DNA of 9,780 nucleotides from an uncultured Kiloniellales bacterium (GTDB lineage Bacteria; Pseudomonadota; Alphaproteobacteria; Kiloniellales; JAKSDN01), in NCBI GenBank assembly GCA_947259625.1, contig CAMYMY010000225.1, positions 1-9,780 on the forward strand. The letters are read 5' to 3'. Within the stretch, counting starts at the first letter, position 1, and each line of letters begins with the position of its first letter. The notes beneath the pieces are model-generated. The model was not told the origin of the DNA. It was given only the letters and a program-made list of their open reading frames with translations, and did no database searches. Positions 1 to 6,016 of the stretch are shown piece after piece. A program made the translations under genes and the position numbers.

Positions 1-290
1 TCGATGGCCGAGACCTCGACCTGGCCGTCGTCGGTCTCCTGGACCAGCACGTTGCACGGCAGCATGGTGCCGATCTTGTCCTCGAGCTGCAGGGCCTGGT
101 AGGCCAGCGGCGGGTTGCAGGCGCCCAGGATGCGGTATTGGCGGAAGTCCACGTCGAGCTTCTTCTTGAGGGTCGCCTTGACGTCGATCTCGGTCAGCAC
201 GCCGAAGCCCTCGGCCTGCAGCGCCGCCATCACGCGGTCGATCGCCTCGTCGAATGACATCTGAAGTGTCTTGCTGAAATGGTAGGTCAT
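1..290 (-). CDS. DUF302 family protein, C-terminus beyond the window
   Basis: The first 96 codons are visible and the gene runs off the left edge. The protein starts MTYHFSKTLQMSFDEAIDRV and has the family hallmarks: an amphipathic N-terminal helix with a regularly spaced acidic face, then L-G-A-C-N-P-P-L-A around residues 55-63, then I-G-T-M-L-P-C-N-V around residues 73-81. The two cysteines in these motifs are typical of DUF302. There is no signal peptide, so it is probably cytoplasmic. The biochemical role of DUF302 is not established and I do not assign one. The start is supported by an AAGGAG ribosome-binding site at 298-303, seven bases upstream. It is separated from the GGT-like gene by about 100 bases and has its own promoter candidate there. 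The family call is confident; function is unknown. Confidence 0.88.
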   Translation of the reverse strand, partial: MTYHFSKTLQMSFDEAIDRVMAALQAEGFGVLTEIDVKATLKKKLDVDFRQYRILGACNPPLAYQALQLEDKIGTMLPCNVLVQETDDGQVEVSAI

Positions 291-337
291 TCGCTCGCTC
301 CTTCCGCTCCGCTGTTCGCCTTGTTCCCGACAGGCTC

Positions 338-365
338 AACATAGGGCGGAAAACGGCCCAGACAA
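338..365 (-). promoter_or_regulatory. Candidate sigma-70-type promoter for the DUF302 gene
   Basis: On the minus strand there is TTGTCT (360-365) and TATGTT (338-343) with a 16-base spacer. It lies about 50 bases before the DUF302 start codon, just ahead of its ribosome-binding site. This is a match by eye to a loose consensus in GC-rich DNA, so it is tentative. Confidence 0.3.
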
Positions 366-393
366 GGGACCGCGACCGGCGGGTACGCTGCGC

Positions 394-1944
394 TCAGGCG
401 CCGAGCGCCGCGGCGCCCGGCATGCGGACCGGCGCTGCCCCGAGGCAGCCGCCGCCGTCGCGTAGCACCACCAGGGGATTGGCGAACTTGTTGGGCGAGA
501 CCAGGGCCTCGACCGCCGCGACCGGCAGGCGCTCCGCGACCGCGTCGATGGTCTCCAGCGGCAGGCGCCGATCGGCCTCGATCGTCGGTGACCCGTCGGC
601 GTTGAGGCGCGGCAGGTGCACGGCCTCCTCCAGGGAAAGGCCGCAGTCGACCAGGAAGGAGACGAGCTGAAATACCGCCGGCAGGATACGCCGCCCGCCC
701 GACGCGCCGAGCGCGAACCAGGGGGCGCCCTCTCGGGTCGCGACGACCGGGCACATGTTGGAGAGCGGGCGGACGCCCGGCGCGATCGAGTTCGGCCGTC
801 CGGGCCGCGGGTCGAACCACATGACGCCGTTGTTCATCAGCACGCCGGTGCCCGGCAAGAGCACCTTCGAGCCGAAGAGCGACAGCAGCGTGTTGGTGCA
901 GGCGACCATGTTGCCCGCGCCGTCGATCGCCGAAATATGGGTGGTCGAGCCCTGGCCCGCGGTGTCCCCGCTGTGGCCCATCTCCTCCAGCCGCCTAGCG
1001 GTGGCCGCGGCGAGCGCCTCGGCGTAGCTGGCGTAGGCGTCGGGGCCCGGAGCCCCCTTGGCGATCGCGGGCAGGCGGGCGAGCGCATCGGCGAAGGTCG
1101 GGCCGGCGCTGAGGCCCGGCAGCAGGTGGATCCGCGCGTCGCCCCGTTCGACGCTCAGGGGGGCGACGACCCGCGCCCGGTATCCGGCTAGGTCCTCGCG
1201 CGACAACACGCTGCCGGCGGCGCTGAGCTCGGCGGCCAGCCGCTCGGCCAGCCCGCCCTCGTAGAAGTCCCGCCGGCCGGCGGTCGCCAAATGCTCCAGG
1301 GTGTCCGGCAAGGCGCCCAGGTCGAGATAGTCGGTCCCGGTCTCGGCGGCCACCGGCGGCAGGCCGCCCGGCAGGTAGACGCCGCGCGCCGCCTCGTCGC
1401 GCGCCAGCATCCCGGCCTCGCCGGCCACCTTCAAGGTCGTCCACCAGTCGACCGGGTGGCCCCGGCGCGCCAGCGCGATTGCCGGCTCGAGCACCGCGCG
1501 CCAAGGCATCGTGCCGAAGCGCTCCAGCGCCAGGCCGAAGCCGTCGACCGTGCCCGGCGTCGCGATCGAGAGCGGACCGGCGACGTTCCGCTCCCCCTCG
1601 ACGGCGGGCCAGCCGAACAGGTCGTCGTCGCGGCCGCCGCCGGCCAGCGGAAAGGCGGACGGGTCGAGCGCGCGCGGCGCGACTATCGAGAAGTCGACTA
1701 CGTGGACGCGGCCCTCGGCCGCCAGATAGACCAGCATGTAGCCGCCGCCGCCCAGGCCGCTCATCCAGGGCTCCACGACGCCGAGCGCGAAGCCCGCGGC
1801 CACCGCCGCATCGACCGCGTTGCCGCCGGCGCGCAGCACCTCGACGCCGACCTCGGCCGCCCGGACGTTCTGTGCCGCGACCACGCCCTTCCGCGAGCGC
1901 GCGACCGGCTTCGCGATCTGCCACTGTTCGATCGGGCGGTCCAT
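394..1944 (-). CDS. Gamma-glutamyltransferase-like Ntn hydrolase with altered substrate pocket
   Basis: The protein has 516 residues from this start. Members of this family autocleave before a threonine, which becomes the nucleophile of the small subunit. Here that threonine is the first of T-T-H-I-S, codon 943-945 (Thr334), giving subunits of about 333 and 183 residues. Other conserved elements are G-G-N-A-V-D-A-A-V near residue 42, G-L-G-G-G-G-Y-M near residue 65, P-L-S-N-M, and the oxyanion G-A-S-G-G-R-R-I. Compared with E. coli GGT from memory, several gamma-glutamyl contacts differ: Arg114 in D-F-R is Ser86 (D-F-S), Asn411 is Leu, the Gln430 and Asp433 region reads N-N-G-V-M-W-F, and Ser463 is Asn. 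Acylase or hydrolase activity on another substrate is therefore plausible. There is no signal peptide, so it is probably cytoplasmic, unlike the periplasmic E. coli enzyme. An in-frame ATG at 1953 directly abuts the AGGA at 1954-1957, so the ATG at 1944, nine bases away, is preferred. It appears monocistronic. Confidence 0.9.
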   Translation of the reverse strand: MDRPIEQWQIAKPVARSRKGVVAAQNVRAAEVGVEVLRAGGNAVDAAVAAGFALGVVEPWMSGLGGGGYMLVYLAAEGRVHVVDFSIVAPRALDPSAFPLAGGGRDDDLFGWPAVEGERNVAGPLSIATPGTVDGFGLALERFGTMPWRAVLEPAIALARRGHPVDWWTTLKVAGEAGMLARDEAARGVYLPGGLPPVAAETGTDYLDLGALPDTLEHLATAGRRDFYEGGLAERLAAELSAAGSVLSREDLAGYRARVVAPLSVERGDARIHLLPGLSAGPTFADALARLPAIAKGAPGPDAYASYAEALAAATARRLEEMGHSGDTAGQGSTTHISAIDGAGNMVACTNTLLSLFGSKVLLPGTGVLMNNGVMWFDPRPGRPNSIAPGVRPLSNMCPVVATREGAPWFALGASGGRRILPAVFQLVSFLVDCGLSLEEAVHLPRLNADGSPTIEADRRLPLETIDAVAERLPVAAVEALVSPNKFANPLVVLRDGGGCLGAAPVRMPGAAALGA

Positions 1945-1953
1945 GGGCGCCAT

Positions 1954-1957
1954 TCCT
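1954..1957 (-). promoter_or_regulatory. Ribosome-binding site that decides the GGT-like start
   Basis: AGGA on the minus strand sits nine bases before the ATG at 1944 but has no spacing to the in-frame ATG at 1953. The shorter start is therefore favoured, although only four bases match. Confidence 0.5.
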
Positions 1958-2000
1958 AATCTGGTGATCCATCCCGAGCTCGGGCCTCGGGCGGGAACAG

Positions 2001-2029
2001 ACTATACCAACGAGCCAATGAATGAAGTC
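2001..2029 (-). promoter_or_regulatory. Weak promoter candidate for the GGT-like gene
   Basis: On the minus strand TATAGT (2001-2006) is a good -10 match, but the hexamer 17 bases upstream, GACTTC (2024-2029), is a poor -35. It lies about 57 bases before the start at 1944, in the least GC-rich part of this intergenic region. It is a visual candidate only. Confidence 0.22.
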
Positions 2030-2041
2030 CTTGCGGACTGG

Positions 2042-2131
2042 CCCTCGTACTTCGACAAGCTCAGCATGAGGGCTTCAACTTGAGCCCCTCATCCCGAGCC
2101 TCCTCACCCTGAGCTTGTCGAAGGGCGAGGG
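2042..2131. repeat. Large imperfect inverted repeat with TTCGACAAGCTCAG core
   Basis: The arms 2042-2071 and 2102-2131 are inverted copies, 26 of 30 positions matching, separated by 30 bases. Each arm holds the core TTCGACAAGCTCAG followed by a TGAGG end. I recognise this core as a short dispersed palindromic-type repeat often found between genes in alphaproteobacterial and other GC-rich proteobacterial genomes; that is recollection, not a search result. A transcript from either strand could fold into a long hairpin. It lies in the 345-base gap between the GGT-like gene and the Sel1-repeat gene, upstream of the former and downstream of the latter, so it could also help end the Sel1 transcript. 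No convincing gene is seen in this gap. Confidence 0.75.
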
Positions 2132-2210
2132 ACGGGGGGCGAGGCCCGAGTCACTTCGTTCGCCCGCTGGTGTTGTTCCGTTCCTGCGCTCGACCAAAGC
2201 GGTGATGTTT

Positions 2211-2249
2211 GGAACGCACAAAAGCGTCCCGGCGAGAGCCAGGGGCTCT
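2211..2249 (-). terminator. Two small hairpins downstream of the Sel1-repeat gene
   Basis: Downstream of the Sel1 stop codon on the minus strand is a perfect 6-bp stem with a 3-base loop (2235-2240 with 2244-2249). A second stem with one bulged base follows (2211-2217 with 2224-2229), with a TTTT in its loop. There is no proper U-tract, so intrinsic termination is only a possibility. Confidence 0.25.
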
Positions 2250-2302
2250 ACCGCACCTTCGTCAGGATCCCTATCCGGACCCGCGCCGGAGGACCGGCCG
2301 CC

Positions 2303-3010
2303 TCACCGCACCGGCCGCCAGGCGTCCGCCGCCGCCTCGGCCTGGCCGATCTCCTTGTGGTTCAGGCGCTTGGCCAGGATCTCGAGGTTCTGCCGGGCGC
2401 CGGGATAGCCCTTGCGGGCGGCCAGGACGAACCACTTGTAGGCTTCCATCCAGGACGCCCAGGCGTGTTCCCGGGAGCCGAGCAGCAGCCCCGCCTCGTA
2501 CTGGGCGGCCGTGATGCCCTGTTCGGCCGCGGCGAGCGCCCAGCCGAGCGCCTTGCCGTCGTCCCGCGGCACGCCCTCGCCCTTCCGGTACAAGGAGGCC
2601 AGCAGGTACTGCGCCATGGCATTGTCGCGCTCGGCCGCCGGCTTCAGCCAGCGCGCCGCCGCCACCGGGTCGCGCGCCACCGCGCCGTCCTCCTCGCCCC
2701 GGCCGGCGCCGTGATAGGCGAGGAAGCCCAGGGTGAACTGGGCGCGCATGTGGCCCTGCGCCGCCGCGCGGCCGTACCATTCGGCCGCCTGCCGGTAGTT
2801 GCGCTCGACCGCCAGGCCGTCGCAGTAGAGCGAGCCCAGGTCGTACTGGGCCTCCGGATCGCCGGCCTCGGCCAGCGACTGCAGCGCCGCGAGCGCCTTG
2901 GCGTAGGCGCCGGCACGGTAGGCCTGCCAAGCCTGGTGCGCGTCGGCATTCGCCGCGGCTGGCGCCAGTGCGAGAAATAGTCCGAGAACGAGTGGGATCG
3001 AATGTCGCAT
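2303..3010 (-). CDS. Secreted Sel1-like repeat protein
   Basis: The protein has 235 residues. It begins with a clear signal peptide (basic MRH, hydrophobic core at residues 5-17, A-N-A-D-A around 20-24), so it should be exported to the periplasm. The rest is a run of Sel1-like (TPR-related) helical repeats of 36 or more residues, with phases near 50-85, 86-127, 129-164, 165-200 and a partial one from 201. Each has the typical A-Q-Y/F-x-L-G-x-L-Y and A-x-x-W-x-x-x-A-A elements. The second repeat is longer, with an acidic insert at about 103-112. Such proteins act as protein-binding scaffolds; the partner is not known. The start at 3010 is chosen over an in-frame ATG at 3076 because GGAGG at 3020-3024 lies nine bases upstream and the signal peptide begins exactly there. 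A TATGAT at 3076-3081 may be its -10 box. It lies 150 bases after the MCP stop, so read-through is possible. Confidence 0.9.
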   Translation of the reverse strand: MRHSIPLVLGLFLALAPAAANADAHQAWQAYRAGAYAKALAALQSLAEAGDPEAQYDLGSLYCDGLAVERNYRQAAEWYGRAAAQGHMRAQFTLGFLAYHGAGRGEEDGAVARDPVAAARWLKPAAERDNAMAQYLLASLYRKGEGVPRDDGKALGWALAAAEQGITAAQYEAGLLLGSREHAWASWMEAYKWFVLAARKGYPGARQNLEILAKRLNHKEIGQAEAAADAWRPVR

Positions 3011-3019
3011 GGCTTCGTT

Positions 3020-3024
3020 CCTCC
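3020..3024 (-). promoter_or_regulatory. Ribosome-binding site that decides the Sel1-protein start
   Basis: GGAGG on the minus strand, nine bases before the ATG at 3010. It excludes the longer in-frame start at 3076, which would place 22 non-signal-like residues before the signal peptide. Confidence 0.75.
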
Positions 3025-3129
3025 CGATCTTCAGGCGTAACGACAGCCGACTGCTCGGAGTCCAAACGCCGAGCAATCATATAGACAGACTGCGCCGATG
3101 CGCCGAGGCGCGCCATGATCCAGGTCAAG

Positions 3130-3169
3130 GCGCCGCCGGGCGCGGCGACGAATGCCGCCGCTAGGCGGC
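3130..3169 (-). terminator. GC hairpins at the end of the MCP gene
   Basis: A perfect 6-bp stem (3154-3159 with 3164-3169) encloses the MCP stop codon in its 4-base loop. It is followed by a 5-bp stem (3130-3134 with 3139-3143). No U-tract follows. These could slow or stabilise the transcript end; true termination is unproven. Confidence 0.3.
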
Positions 3170-4891
3170 GCGGACCTCGGCCAGGAACTTGTCGACCTCC
3201 TGGCGCAGGGCCTCGGACTGCTTGGACAGCTGGCCCGCGGCGTCGAGGACCTGGCTCGCGGACTCGCCGGTCTCGGCGGCGCCCTGGGTGACGCCGGAGA
3301 TGTTCGAGTTCACCTCCCGCGTGCCGGATGCCGCGTTCTGGACGTTGCGGGCGATCTCCTGGGTCGCCGCGCCCTGCTGCTCGACCGCCGAGGCGATGCC
3401 GGTCGCGATCTCGTTGACCTCGCCGATGGTCTTGCCGATGCCCTCGATCGCCTTGACCACGTCGCCGGTGACGCCCTGCATGCCGGCGATCTGGCTGCCG
3501 ATCTCGTCGGTCGCCTTGGCTGTCTGGGTGGCCAGGGACTTGACCTCGGAGGCGACCACCGCAAAGCCCTTGCCGGCCTCGCCGGCGCGCGCCGCCTCGA
3601 TCGTGGCGTTCAGCGCCAGCAGGTTGGTCTGCTCGGCGATGTCGTTGATCAGGCCGACCACCATGTCGGCGGACTGGGCCACCTGACGGCCGATCTCGGC
3701 GATCGTGTTGCTGAGCTCGTCGGCCGCGGCGGAGACGGTCTCGACATTCGTGGAGGCCTCTTCCGAGGCGGCGGCCACGGTGGTCGCCTGGCGGGCGGTC
3801 TCCTCGGCCACGGCGGTCATGGACCGGGCCGTGGACTGCAGCTCGGTCGAGGCGGTGCCGACGGTGTCCACGACGCCGATCACGCTGGCCTCGAAGCCGT
3901 CGGCCAGCCGGCGCACCGCCTGCCGCTTGTCCGCCTCCGCCCGCTCTTCGGCGGCGCGCTGCTCCTGCTCTGCCTTGCGCTCGGCCTCCAGGCGCTCGGT
4001 CTCGCGCCGGGCCTTGTCCTCGGCCGCCGCGCGCCGCTCCTCGTCGTGTTTCGCCCTCTCCTCGGCGGCGCGCTGCTCGGCCTCCTGCTGCTCCGCCCGA
4101 AGCCGTTCGCGCTCGATTGCGTTCTCCTTGAATACCTGCACGGCGCGCGCCATCTCGCCGATCTCGTCGCGCTGGCCGGCCATGAGGACCTCGACTGCCG
4201 TGTCGCCCTCGGCGAGAAGTCCCATAACATTCGTCAGGCCCTTGATCGGATGTATGACGCCGCGGGAGACGACCCAGGCGCTTGCCCCGCCGACCGACAC
4301 CAGCAGCGTCAGCACGACGACAACAACGATATGATGCAGTGTGTCGGCGCTCGCATTCATGTTGTTCGCGCTTGCCTGGGCCTTCTTCCGGGCGTCGTCG
4401 GAAATCTCGGACAGCAGGCCCTCGACCGTTTTTCCGGCGGCGGCCACCGGCCCCTGGAGGATTCCGATGGCCTGGTCCTGCGCGAAAGCGGCGGTCGCCT
4501 CGTAGACGCTCGCGGATTCCGTCTTGAACGTCTTCAGCGCCTCGAGAATCCGATTGGTGCGGTCTTGCGTGTCGGCGTCCGGCCTGCTCGCCGCGTAGTC
4601 CGTCAGCTTCGCGGCCATCTCCTCGTTCAACGCTTCGAACCTGGTGCGATCCTGGGCCAGCACAGCAATATCCAGCTGGGCCGGCGCGGCCCCGACCAGT
4701 GCCATCTGTCGCTCGAAGCCCAAGGACAAATCCGCCGTCACGGCCAGATCGACGAAACTGCCTTCGTAGAGGTCCTTGCCGATGCTTTGCATTCGCTGCG
4801 CGCCGACCACGGCAACAAGACCGACAGCGGCCATCGCAAGAAGCGCCGAGCCGATTATGGCCCAAAGCTTGGCAGCAAGTTTGAGAGTCAT
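3161..4891 (-). CDS. Methyl-accepting chemotaxis protein
   Basis: This is a 576-residue transmembrane chemoreceptor. It has TM1 at about 10-30, a periplasmic helical sensor at about 31-187, TM2 at about 188-208 and a HAMP domain at about 209-262 with the expected proline at 215. A highly charged Glu/Arg/Ala coiled coil follows at about 257-325, then the signalling domain at about 330-576. The hairpin tip that contacts CheA and CheW is intact (I-A-E-Q-T-N-L-L-A-L-N-A-T-I-E-A-A-R, about 418-435). There is no C-terminal CheR-binding pentapeptide. Compared with close alphaproteobacterial relatives as I remember them, the N-terminal helix appears to lack about 27-30 residues between E-I-G-R-Q-V-A-Q-S and V-V-G-L-I-N-D-I-A, while the returning helix is full length. 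The start has AGGA eight bases upstream. It follows the binding-protein gene after 90 bases holding a strong hairpin, so the two are probably co-transcribed and may act together in sensing. Confidence 0.97.
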   Translation of the reverse strand: MTLKLAAKLWAIIGSALLAMAAVGLVAVVGAQRMQSIGKDLYEGSFVDLAVTADLSLGFERQMALVGAAPAQLDIAVLAQDRTRFEALNEEMAAKLTDYAASRPDADTQDRTNRILEALKTFKTESASVYEATAAFAQDQAIGILQGPVAAAGKTVEGLLSEISDDARKKAQASANNMNASADTLHHIVVVVVLTLLVSVGGASAWVVSRGVIHPIKGLTNVMGLLAEGDTAVEVLMAGQRDEIGEMARAVQVFKENAIERERLRAEQQEAEQRAAEERAKHDEERRAAAEDKARRETERLEAERKAEQEQRAAEERAEADKRQAVRRLADGFEASVIGVVDTVGTASTELQSTARSMTAVAEETARQATTVAAASEEASTNVETVSAAADELSNTIAEIGRQVAQSADMVVGLINDIAEQTNLLALNATIEAARAGEAGKGFAVVASEVKSLATQTAKATDEIGSQIAGMQGVTGDVVKAIEGIGKTIGEVNEIATGIASAVEQQGAATQEIARNVQNAASGTREVNSNISGVTQGAAETGESASQVLDAAGQLSKQSEALRQEVDKFLAEVRAA

Positions 4892-4933
4892 GATTGGAAT
4901 CCTGCCCTTGGGCGCAAAGCGGTTGATTGACGT

Positions 4934-4971
4934 CGACGCCTGCCGGGCGGAGGTTGACCCGGCAGGCGTCG
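4934..4971 (-). repeat. Perfect 14-bp intercistronic stem-loop
   Basis: Arms 4934-4947 and 4958-4971 are perfect reverse complements with a 10-base loop. The element starts 10 bases after the binding-protein stop codon and ends 42 bases before the MCP start. No U-tract follows on either strand. Position and strength fit a barrier that protects the 3' end of the upstream message, or partly terminates it, so that the binding protein is made in excess over the receptor. That role is inferred. Confidence 0.75.
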
Positions 4972-4981
4972 CGGCAAGAAA

Positions 4982-5749
4982 CTACAAACGGGCGCCGATG
5001 GCGGCGACCTCGGCGATCAGCTTTGCCATTTCGGGTTCGGGAGCGCCTCTGGTGACCAGGGACAAGGGCTGCAGAACCTCCAGCCCTTGAAGCACGGCGA
5101 CCGAGGAGTCGATGCTCGACGCATTGCCGAAGGTGATGGCGTTCGGCGCCTGGGCGACGACCTGTGTCTGCTGCGCCAGGGCCTTCATGACGCGACCGTT
5201 CTTCGAAAACGCACGACCTTGCATGAAGACGCTTTCGAGCACCGTACGCGTGCCGTGACCCTCGCGCTCGTTCACCACCAGGATCTTGCTGTCGGGGCCG
5301 CCCACCTCCTTCCAATTGGTGATCTCGCCGGCGAAGATATCCCTGACTTGCTCTTCCGACAGGGATTTGACCGGGTTGCTCGGGTGTACGACGAAGAAGA
5401 TCTTCACACTGCCGACCCGATGGGCCTGAAGTCCCGTCGCATCCAAAGAGCCCGGCGCCTTGCGGTTGGTCAGCTCGACCGCGACCTCGAGCGGCGCCGA
5501 AATCATTGCCATGTCCGCCTTGCCCGTCGCCAGGTCCTTGAGGCCGTTGCCCGACCCGTTGGTGATGACCGCCAAGCTCAGCCCGGTTCTGCCCTCCAAT
5601 GCGCCCTTGTTCGGCCAGACAATTTTCTTCGCGACGGTCGAAGAGCCATGTATACGGAAGTCGCTTGCGGCGAGGCTTGTGCCGGCCGTGGCGCCGAGGG
5701 CCACGGCCCCGAGCAAGGCGGCTGCCACGGCTGTGGATAGATGCTTCAT
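4982..5749 (-). CDS. PstS-like periplasmic binding protein, no cognate permease in view
   Basis: The protein has 255 residues. The signal peptide is residues 1-28 (basic MKH, long Ala/Leu/Gly core, S-L-A-A). The mature part matches the PBP-like domain of PstS-type phosphate-binding proteins: G-S-S-T-V at 35-39, N-G-S-G-N-G-L at 64-70, A-D-M-A-M-I-S at 78-84, H-P-S-N-P-V then E-E-Q-V-R-D-I-F-A-G-E-I-T-N-W-K at 122-147, and E-G-H-G-T-R at 163-168. In E. coli PstS the last motif is G-S-G-T with Arg135 and Ser139 touching phosphate; here the aligned positions are Glu161 and His165. Phosphate may thus not be the ligand, or binding differs. It is shorter than E. coli PstS. No pstCAB genes adjoin it; the next gene is an MCP, suggesting a sensing role. 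The start at 5749 has GAGGGA a suitable distance upstream; an in-frame GTG at 5824 would add 25 residues before the signal peptide and falls inside the leader hairpin. Confidence 0.88.
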   Translation of the reverse strand: MKHLSTAVAAALLGAVALGATAGTSLAASDFRIHGSSTVAKKIVWPNKGALEGRTGLSLAVITNGSGNGLKDLATGKADMAMISAPLEVAVELTNRKAPGSLDATGLQAHRVGSVKIFFVVHPSNPVKSLSEEQVRDIFAGEITNWKEVGGPDSKILVVNEREGHGTRTVLESVFMQGRAFSKNGRVMKALAQQTQVVAQAPNAITFGNASSIDSSVAVLQGLEVLQPLSLVTRGAPEPEMAKLIAEVAAIGARL

Positions 5750-5792
5750 CAATCTCGTCCCTCTTTCAGGTTCAAACCGGATCCCGTTCCAA

Positions 5793-5828
5793 GGCCGTGC
5801 GGGCGGCGCATCGCGCCTCGGCACGGCC
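5793..5828 (-). promoter_or_regulatory. Leader hairpin upstream of the PstS-like gene
   Basis: An outer perfect 8-bp stem (GGCCGTGC at 5793-5800 with GCACGGCC at 5821-5828) encloses an inner perfect 5-bp stem (5805-5809 with 5813-5817) with a 3-base loop. It lies between the AT-rich promoter region and the ribosome-binding site, 44 bases before the start codon, so it should be part of the 5' untranslated RNA. A stabilising or regulatory role is possible. It matches no riboswitch class that I recognise. Confidence 0.55.
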
Positions 5829-5882
5829 CGTCGTGCGCCGGCGTCCGGCTGCGATGGCGGGCAGGGACACCGGCGACAAGAT

Positions 5883-5940
5883 CGGATAATGCGAATAGAT
5901 TATTGCAAATACATTAATTTCTTTGTGTATATCTTGGCGA
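5883..5940 (-). promoter_or_regulatory. AT-rich promoter and operator region of the PstS-like/MCP unit
   Basis: About 55 bases here are mostly A and T, the sharpest drop in GC in the window. They lie about 135-190 bases before the PstS-like start codon and 75 or more bases beyond the anti-sigma stop. This is where a promoter for the binding protein and MCP is expected. I cannot fix -35 and -10 boxes with confidence; TTGCAA at 5903-5908 and CATTAT nearby are fragments. I see no clear Pho box (paired TGTCA-type repeats). The rest of the 267-base gap holds the leader hairpin and no credible gene. Confidence 0.4.
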
Positions 5941-6016
5941 GCTTCGCAAGAGCGACCGAACACCTCGCACGTCCTCCGGCGCTGCCGCGAACAGAAATGC
6001 CGCCGAGCCGGACCGC

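Noticed and set aside
1958..2302. Plus-strand open frames in the gap between the GGT-like and Sel1 genes.
   Set aside because: They run into neighbouring genes antisense, contain the inverted repeat and show no domain or ribosome-binding site.
3152..4930. A 592-codon open frame on the plus strand opposite the MCP gene.
   Set aside because: It is antisense to a gene with unmistakable MCP domains, its translation is low-complexity Gly/Leu/Arg/Asp-rich, and such frames are expected opposite GC-rich codon usage.
2271..5315. A 1014-codon open frame on the minus strand spanning parts of several genes.
   Set aside because: It runs out of frame through the PstS-like, MCP and Sel1 genes and gives an Arg/Gly-rich protein with no recognisable domain. 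The three genes in the other frames are well supported.
5772..5963. A 63-codon minus-strand frame in the region upstream of the PstS-like gene.
   Set aside because: It lies across the AT-rich promoter island and leader hairpin and shows no signal peptide, convincing domain or family resemblance.
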